A stretch of DNA of 56,205 bases from Gemella cuniculi DSM 15828 (GTDB lineage Bacteria > Bacillota > Bacilli > Staphylococcales > Gemellaceae), in NCBI RefSeq assembly GCF_000425665.1, contig NZ_KE384433.1, positions 18,435-74,639 on the forward strand, in the 5' to 3' direction. The notes under the pieces are model-generated. The model did no database searches. It saw only the letters and a list, made by a program, of their open reading frames with translations, and was not told the origin of the DNA. Below, piece after piece: positions 51,167 through 56,205 of the stretch (within the stretch, counting starts at the first letter, position 1; each line of letters begins with the position of its first letter). Made by a program: the position numbers and the translations under genes.

Positions 51167-52528
51167 CTACTTTTTTATAAGCTCTACTACCGCTTCTACA
51201 GCAGGTGTTCCCGGAAACATATCTATAGGCTGAATACATTTAATTTTGTATTTTCTTGTTAAAATTTTTAAATCACGTGCCAGTGTTGATGGATTACAAC
51301 TAACATAAACTATTTTTTTAGCATCAGTATTTAATAAATTTTTTGCCAAATGTCCCAAACCTACCCTTGGTGGATCTACAATAGCAACATCAAAGTGAAT
51401 TCCTTTTTTCTTCCATCGAGGCACAATCTTGTTAGCATCACCTGCAACATAAGTACAGTTAGTTAAATTGTTTAGCTTTATATTATCATTAGCATCTCTA
51501 ATAGCATCCTCTATAATATCAACACCATAAACTTCTTTACATCTTCTACTCATATACTGTCCAATAGTTCCTACTCCACAAAAAGCATCAAGTACTACAT
51601 CAGTATTTTTTAAAGCTGCAAATTCTACAACTTTATCATAAAGCTTTTTAGTAGTTAGTGGATTCAACTGAAAGAACGACTTAGCAGAAAGTCTATACTT
51701 AATATCGCCAACCCTTTCCACTATATGGTCTGCACCATATAATGTAATATTTTTACTTCCCATGACCAAATGATCACTATCATCTGTAACATTTAAAACA
51801 ATACTTTTTACAATTTTTTCACGTTTAACTTCATCAACAACTTTATCAAGATTTTTTATTTTTTCTGTATTAGCCACAAGAATAAGTTGTACATCTCCAT
51901 TATAAAATGAGGTTCGTGTAGAAATATATTTTATTCCATAATTTTTTTTATTCATAGATATATCTATTTTATATTTTCCTAAACATTTTTTCGCAAGATT
52001 TGTAATTTTATTTCCATTCTCATGTAATGCAATATCTTTTTCAATTTCTACAAGTTCATTTGTACCTTCTTTATATAACCCAGCAATAACTTTTCCACTT
52101 CTTATAACAACTGGAAATTGGTTTTTATTGCGGTAATTTTCAATTTTTGAACTCGCCAAAGTTTTTAAGACTATCTTATCTGCTTTTGGTAACTTATAAT
52201 ACTTGTCAAAAGCATCTAAAAGGATACTTCGTTTATACTCAAGCTGCTTTTCATAACTAACATGAGCAAGTTGATAAGCACCACTTTCACTAAATTCTTT
52301 TTTCACTTCAACTCTATACGGGCTGGGTTCTTTAACTTTAACAAGTTTTCCTATAATAAACTTTGGATTCTCCTCCACAATTTCACAAACAATTACTTCA
52401 TCAGGCAAGGCTCCCTTCACAAAAGTAATTTTCTTTTTGTAATACCCTATTCCCTCTCCGTTAATTCCTATTTTTTTTATTGTAAGTAATACGTTTAATT
52501 TTTTATTATTTTTGCTTTTCTTTTTCAT
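51167..52528 (-). CDS. rlmCD: 23S rRNA (uracil-C5)-methyltransferase, RlmCD type
   Basis: 453 residues. N-terminal TRAM domain (about 10-65), methyltransferase domain with DAFCGVGTIGQYMS, VDPPRVGLG and the catalytic cysteine in YVSCNPSTLARDL. Makes 5-methyluridine in 23S rRNA; the Gram-positive RlmCD modifies two sites (U747, U1939). The Fe-S cysteines of E. coli RlmD are replaced: FSESGAYQLAH stands where CGGCxxQH is expected. Confidence 0.92.
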   Translation of the reverse strand: MKKKSKNNKKLNVLLTIKKIGINGEGIGYYKKKITFVKGALPDEVIVCEIVEENPKFIIGKLVKVKEPSPYRVEVKKEFSESGAYQLAHVSYEKQLEYKRSILLDAFDKYYKLPKADKIVLKTLASSKIENYRNKNQFPVVIRSGKVIAGLYKEGTNELVEIEKDIALHENGNKITNLAKKCLGKYKIDISMNKKNYGIKYISTRTSFYNGDVQLILVANTEKIKNLDKVVDEVKREKIVKSIVLNVTDDSDHLVMGSKNITLYGADHIVERVGDIKYRLSAKSFFQLNPLTTKKLYDKVVEFAALKNTDVVLDAFCGVGTIGQYMSRRCKEVYGVDIIEDAIRDANDNIKLNNLTNCTYVAGDANKIVPRWKKKGIHFDVAIVDPPRVGLGHLAKNLLNTDAKKIVYVSCNPSTLARDLKILTRKYKIKCIQPIDMFPGTPAVEAVVELIKK

Positions 52529-52542
52529 TTTATCCTCTAACT

Positions 52543-52592
52543 ATAAAAGAAAGCTGAGTAGAAGTTCAACTACTCCCACTTCAGCTCCTTTT
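52543..52592 (-). terminator. Imperfect hairpin between the SE1561 gene and rlmCD
   Basis: AAAGAAAGCTGAGTAG pairs imperfectly with CTACTCCCACTTCAGCTCCTTT; a short T-rich tail follows on the minus strand. Confidence 0.45.
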
Positions 52593-52595
52593 ATC

Positions 52596-52751
52596 TTACT
52601 TTATAGTTTTAATTTCGTTATCTAATTCTTCCACTAATGCTATTAATCTATCAATTTGAGTCAAATCAACTTTTTCTGGTTCAATATTGTCTAACTCACT
52701 TGCAAAATCTTCAAATTTAGTTTTTAATTCTTCTAAAATATTATTAGGCAT
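52596..52751 (-). CDS. SE1561 family small protein
   Basis: 51 residues beginning MPNNILEELKTKFEDFASEL, then DNIEPEKVDLTQIDRLIALV. Acidic, helical, no membrane segment. The IEPE-DL-IDRLI pattern matches the SE1561 family of staphylococci and relatives, found beside the RlmCD gene there too. AAAGGAG before the ATG. Function unknown. Confidence 0.75.
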   Translation of the reverse strand: MPNNILEELKTKFEDFASELDNIEPEKVDLTQIDRLIALVEELDNEIKTIK

Positions 52752-53080
52752 GATATTCTCCTTTTTTATTCTCTACTCCATTATAATATAAATTTCTAAA
52801 AATTCAACTCAAAATAAAAACTTTTTTTATTTATTGATAAATTCATTTTACAATAAACAAGAAATTTATTTTACAAACTTTTTTAATTAAAAATTTTATT
52901 CGTTATCTTAATAAACAACAACAAAATTCGTAGTAAATTTCAAAAAATTTCCTATATTTAAAAGTAATGATATAAATTTATTATTTTGTATAAATTACTC
53001 TAAAATTTTTAAAATATATGGCTAATATTAGTAGACTTTTCTTTTCTTTTAAGTTAATATTTAACTAGGAGTGTTATATT
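52752..53080. other. Gene-free AT-rich interval between divergent genes
   Basis: Promoter region for the SE1561 gene (-) and cls (+). Only AT-rich sequence is seen; a TAGGAG ribosome site before cls marks its right end. Confidence 0.5.
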
Positions 53081-54604
53081 ATGAACTATACAAACTTTAA
53101 TATTTTAAATATAAATCTAACACACATTTTAGATTATATTACAACGTTATTTAGTAATATTCATTTAGATATTGATATTCTATTAACATTGTTTTTAATT
53201 ATAAATACGTTGCTAGCTTTTTCTATTGTATTTTTAGAATTTCAAACAGCCTCATCATCTTGGGCATGGATTCTAGTTCTTTTTCTAGTTCCGTATCTAG
53301 GGTTTATTCTATATCTTATATTTGGACGTCCAATATACAGACAAAAGATTTTTCCCTTTTCAGATGAGGAAAAAATTTCATATCAAGAAAATTTATTAAA
53401 TCGAAAAACTCCATATGAAATTACAAAAAGTGAACAAACCATTTATAAATATAAAAACTTAATAGAACTAAATTATGAAACCGATAAAGCATTTTTATCA
53501 AAAAACAATAGAATTAAAATAATTACAGATGGAAAAGAAAAGTTTGACTTATTGTTTAAAGATATAAAAAATGCAGAACGTTACATCCATATCCAGTACT
53601 ATATTTTAAAAAAAGATGGTATTGGAAAGAAATTATTTAATTTACTAGAGAAAAAATTAAAAGAGGGCGTTAGCGTTTATATTCTTTATGATGATATAGG
53701 TTCAAGAAAATTAAGTATATCTTCTTTAAAAAATTTAACAAAAAATAATGCAAAAATTAAAAGTTTCTTCAAATCTAGATTCCCACTAATTAACTTTCGT
53801 ATGAATCATAGAAATCATAGAAAAATTGTTATTATTGATGGTAAAATTGGATATACTGGTGGTTTTAATGTAGGAGACGAATACTTAGGTTTAGATAAAA
53901 AATTTGGATATTGGAGAGATACTCACTTACGAATAGAAGGTGAAGCAGTTGGTTCATTAGAGTATCGCTTTATAGATGATTGGAATTCACAATCAACTAA
54001 AAAAACCGAAGAACTCGAACTAAAAGCCGATTACTTCCCTACCCCAGTAGATAGCTATCTTCCTATACAAATGGTAGCAAGTGGCCCTGATAGCAAACTA
54101 GAAAAGATTAAATATGGCTATCTTCACATGATTTCAAGAGCAAAAAAATATATCTATATCCAATCGCCATATTTTATACCAGATGAAAGTGTTATGGACG
54201 CATTAAAGATGGCTATACTCTCAGGAATTGATGTAAGGATTATGGTTCCTAATAAACCAGACCATATTTTCGTTTACTGGGCAACATATTCATACATTGG
54301 TGAATTAGCTTCATTAGGTGCAAAAACATATATCTACAATAATGGGTTTATTCATACTAAAATGATTATAATTGATGATGAAGTAACAAGTTTGGGAAGT
54401 GCAAATTTTGATTATAGAAGTTTTAAATTAAATTTCGAATTAAATGCATTCGTCTACGACTATAAAACTACTAATCAATTCAGAAAAATTTTTCTAAAAG
54501 ATGTAGAAAAATCTATTTTAATTTCATATTCAAAATATCAAAAACGAAGTACTATTATAAGAATAAAAGAAGCTTTTGCACGGCTTATATCACCTATTCT
54601 ATAG
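53081..54604 (+). CDS. cls: Cardiolipin synthase (phospholipase D type)
   Basis: 507 residues. Two N-terminal membrane helices (about 30-85), then two HKD motifs: HRNHRKIVIIDGKIGYTGGFN and HTKMIIIDDEVTSLGSANFD. Joins two phosphatidylglycerols to cardiolipin at the membrane. TAGGAG lies before the ATG. Monocistronic or with prsA 62 bases downstream. Confidence 0.94.
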   Translation: MNYTNFNILNINLTHILDYITTLFSNIHLDIDILLTLFLIINTLLAFSIVFLEFQTASSSWAWILVLFLVPYLGFILYLIFGRPIYRQKIFPFSDEEKISYQENLLNRKTPYEITKSEQTIYKYKNLIELNYETDKAFLSKNNRIKIITDGKEKFDLLFKDIKNAERYIHIQYYILKKDGIGKKLFNLLEKKLKEGVSVYILYDDIGSRKLSISSLKNLTKNNAKIKSFFKSRFPLINFRMNHRNHRKIVIIDGKIGYTGGFNVGDEYLGLDKKFGYWRDTHLRIEGEAVGSLEYRFIDDWNSQSTKKTEELELKADYFPTPVDSYLPIQMVASGPDSKLEKIKYGYLHMISRAKKYIYIQSPYFIPDESVMDALKMAILSGIDVRIMVPNKPDHIFVYWATYSYIGELASLGAKTYIYNNGFIHTKMIIIDDEVTSLGSANFDYRSFKLNFELNAFVYDYKTTNQFRKIFLKDVEKSILISYSKYQKRSTIIRIKEAFARLISPIL

Positions 54605-54666
54605 TTGTTTTATAATAAAAAATATGTTATATTTATACATAGTTATATTTAGGAGGAAAATTTTAA

Positions 54667-55617
54667 ATGAAAAAGTTTAAAAAAGCTATTTTACCTGTAG
54701 CACTTAGCGTATCGGTTATAGGTTTAGCAGGATGTTCATCTGGAGGAACAAAGTATATTTCAAGCAAAGCTGGAGATGTCACACAAAAAGACATAGTAGA
54801 AAGTATAGGGGCTACTCAGCTTTCTAAAACTGCGACTAGTATGATGATTCAAAAAGTTTTATTAGATAAATATAAAAGTAAAATAAATGAAAAAACAATA
54901 GATGAGCAACTTCAAAAAGCACAAGAGCAATATGGTGGAAAAGAAAAATTTGAACAACTTTTGAAACAGCAGGGATTCACTTTAGATAAATATAAAGATG
55001 GTCTTAGAGTTAAAGCAGCTCAAACTTACATGATTAATGACTACAATGGAGTTAATGATGACAAGTTAAAAGAAAATTACGAAAAAAATAAACATCAATA
55101 TCATCTTGCTCATATCTTAATTAGTGTTAAAAGTAAGTCAAATACTAATGGATTAAGCGATGAAGATGCTAAGAAAAAAGCAGAAGAAATCCTTAAAAAA
55201 ATTAAAGATGGTGGAGACTTTGCAACTTTAGCAAAAGAAAATTCTAACGATACAGCTAATGCCTCTAATGGTGGTGATTTAGGTTGGTCTTCTAAAGAAG
55301 ATAACTCATTTGTTAAAGAGTTCAAAGAAGCTGCATATTCACTAGAAAAAGATCAAGTTTCTGATGTAGTAAAAACTTCATTTGGTTATCACATTATTAA
55401 AGTATTAGATACAAAAGATTCAAGTTTTGATGAATTAAAACCAACATTAGAAGAAAAAGCAGCAGAGCAAGCAGTAAAAGAAGATTCAACAGTAGTTAGC
55501 AAAGCCTTAAAAAAAATATTCGAAGAATATAATGTAAAAGCAAATAATAGTGATGTAGAAAATTATATAAAATCTATGCTTGAAGGAAATGCAAACTCTT
55601 CTCAACAAAATAAGTAA
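54667..55617 (+). CDS. prsA: Foldase lipoprotein PrsA
   Basis: 316 residues. Lipoprotein signal peptide with lipobox LAGC (C23), a SurA-like N-terminal chaperone region, and one parvulin PPIase domain (about 145-240: YHLAHILISVK ... FGYHIIKVLD). Folds secreted proteins outside the membrane. AGGAGG before the ATG. A Ser/Asn-rich tail ends the protein. Confidence 0.95.
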   Translation: MKKFKKAILPVALSVSVIGLAGCSSGGTKYISSKAGDVTQKDIVESIGATQLSKTATSMMIQKVLLDKYKSKINEKTIDEQLQKAQEQYGGKEKFEQLLKQQGFTLDKYKDGLRVKAAQTYMINDYNGVNDDKLKENYEKNKHQYHLAHILISVKSKSNTNGLSDEDAKKKAEEILKKIKDGGDFATLAKENSNDTANASNGGDLGWSSKEDNSFVKEFKEAAYSLEKDQVSDVVKTSFGYHIIKVLDTKDSSFDELKPTLEEKAAEQAVKEDSTVVSKALKKIFEEYNVKANNSDVENYIKSMLEGNANSSQQNK

Positions 55618-55682
55618 AACACAAGGCCTGATCTAAAAGTCAGTGTACAAAAAGGGCTATATACTAAATAAATATATTCAAT

Positions 55683-55717
55683 AAAAAACTTAGATATTTT
55701 TATAATCTAAGTTTTTT
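55683..55717 (+). terminator. Terminator of prsA
   Basis: 13-base stem AAAAAACTTAGAT / ATCTAAGTTTTTT with T run. Confidence 0.85.
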
Positions 55718-55796
55718 ATTTATTTCTAATATCATTATGCTAAATGTAAAACTTATAGTATAATAAATATAAAAGCAATAAAAAAAGGATGTCATT

Positions 55797-56102
55797 ATGA
55801 ATAATATATTACAATCTGACAAAGACCAAGCTATCACAAGTGCTACTGCATTTCAAACTATAGCCAACACTATCTCTAATGAAATAAATATATCAAAAGA
55901 TACTCAAACAACAGTATCTGGCAACACTAATGCACAAAATAGTATAGAAGCATCAAAACAAACAGCTGGCAAAATATCAAAAACAATACAAAACATGTCC
56001 AGTAACATCCATAGTGTAGCCGAAGAATTTCAGGCGATGGATGACACCTTAAGAACACAACTGGAAAGTATAAATAGTTTAAGAAAAATCCCAAATGACT
56101 AA
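55797..56102 (+). CDS. TIGR04197/DUF3130 family type VII secretion protein (Lap1-like)
   Basis: 101 residues, all-helical, alanine/serine/threonine-rich like WXG100 proteins, starting MNNILQSDKDQAITSATAFQ. It carries FQAMD, the FxxxD motif typical of LXG-associated Lap1 proteins, near residue 80. In streptococci Lap1 (DUF3130) and Lap2 (DUF3958) bind the LXG toxin and target it to the type VII apparatus. AAAAGGAT before the ATG; a TATAAT at 55759-55764. The next gene overlaps its end. Confidence 0.78.
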   Translation: MNNILQSDKDQAITSATAFQTIANTISNEINISKDTQTTVSGNTNAQNSIEASKQTAGKISKTIQNMSSNIHSVAEEFQAMDDTLRTQLESINSLRKIPND

Positions 56103-56205
56103 AAAACTAGAAAATTATCAAACAAGACTCCTATTAGAAGAACAACTAGAAAACAACAAAAAGAAACAAGCTAAGCTGGAAGAACTAGAAAATGCATATC
56201 AAGGT
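56095..56205 (+). CDS. DUF3958-like (Lap2-like) coiled-coil protein, partial
   Basis: The ATG at 56095 overlaps the preceding stop by 8 bases. The first 37 codons (MTKKLENYQTRLLLEEQLEN and then NNKKKQAKLEELENAYQG-like residues) form a charged coiled coil, as in the DUF3958 partners of Lap1. Cut by the window edge; an LXG toxin gene is expected next. Confidence 0.65.
   Translation, partial: MTKKLENYQTRLLLEEQLENNKKKQAKLEELENAYQG

Overview
The window is very AT-rich (coding and intergenic) and carries a Firmicutes/Bacillales gene set: type B RNase P RNA, GlnR-GlnA, CtsR-ClpC, PyrR-attenuated pyrimidine genes, the str ribosomal cluster, PrsA, a CcrZ-like kinase, an SE1561-family small protein and a YSIRK-type surface adhesin. 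Protein wording and the reduced, mixed staphylococcal/streptococcal organisation suggest a Gemella species; that identification is inference. Most genes lie on the minus strand.

Layout. 1-2018: N-terminal two thirds of a large cell-wall adhesin, cut by the window edge. 2.3-9.3 kb: Rrf2 regulator, THUMP RNA methyltransferase beside rnpB, rpoZ, gmk, azlCD, rqcH, TerC-type manganese exporter. 9.3-10.9 kb: membrane protein plus an ABC ATPase without a Walker A motif. 11.3-21.7 kb: brnQ, topA, map, HAD phosphatase, ccrZ, pepV, rsuA, murJ, small membrane protein. 21.8-23.7 kb (+): glnR-glnA behind a GlnR box. 23.8-28.3 kb: ctsR-clpC-radA behind a CtsR operator, without mcsA/mcsB. 28.5-29.2 kb: a 29-codon orphan ORF and a broken ClbS/DfsB-family gene. 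29.3-33.9 kb: rpsL-rpsG-fusA-tuf with a structured leader. 34.1-36.5 kb (+): ABC transporter whose permease has an in-frame TGA. 36.6-47.7 kb: pyrR-pyrB-pyrC-carA-carB-pyrK-pyrD-pyrF-pyrE with two PyrR attenuators; a decayed Imm51-like remnant is fused to the 3' end of carB. 47.7-48.4 kb: wreck of an HExxH-motif gene. 48.5-50.0 kb (+): an M20 amidohydrolase lacking the active-site part of its lid domain, followed at once by a separate 93-residue gene that looks like just that lid. 50-52.8 kb: uracil-DNA glycosylase-family gene, RlmCD-type methyltransferase, SE1561 protein. 53-55.6 kb (+): cardiolipin synthase and PrsA foldase. 55.8 kb to the end: lap1/lap2-like genes of an LXG type VII secretion toxin locus, running off the edge.

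The candidate for an undescribed system is the split M20 enzyme (48525-49965): two coupled genes in which the catalytic residues and the lid histidine are on different polypeptides. Other accessory observations are the pseudo-ATPase ABC pair, the 29-codon ORF with its own ribosome site and terminator, decayed immunity and peptide-modification genes, and the LXG locus. No tRNA, rRNA, CRISPR array or insertion sequence was seen.
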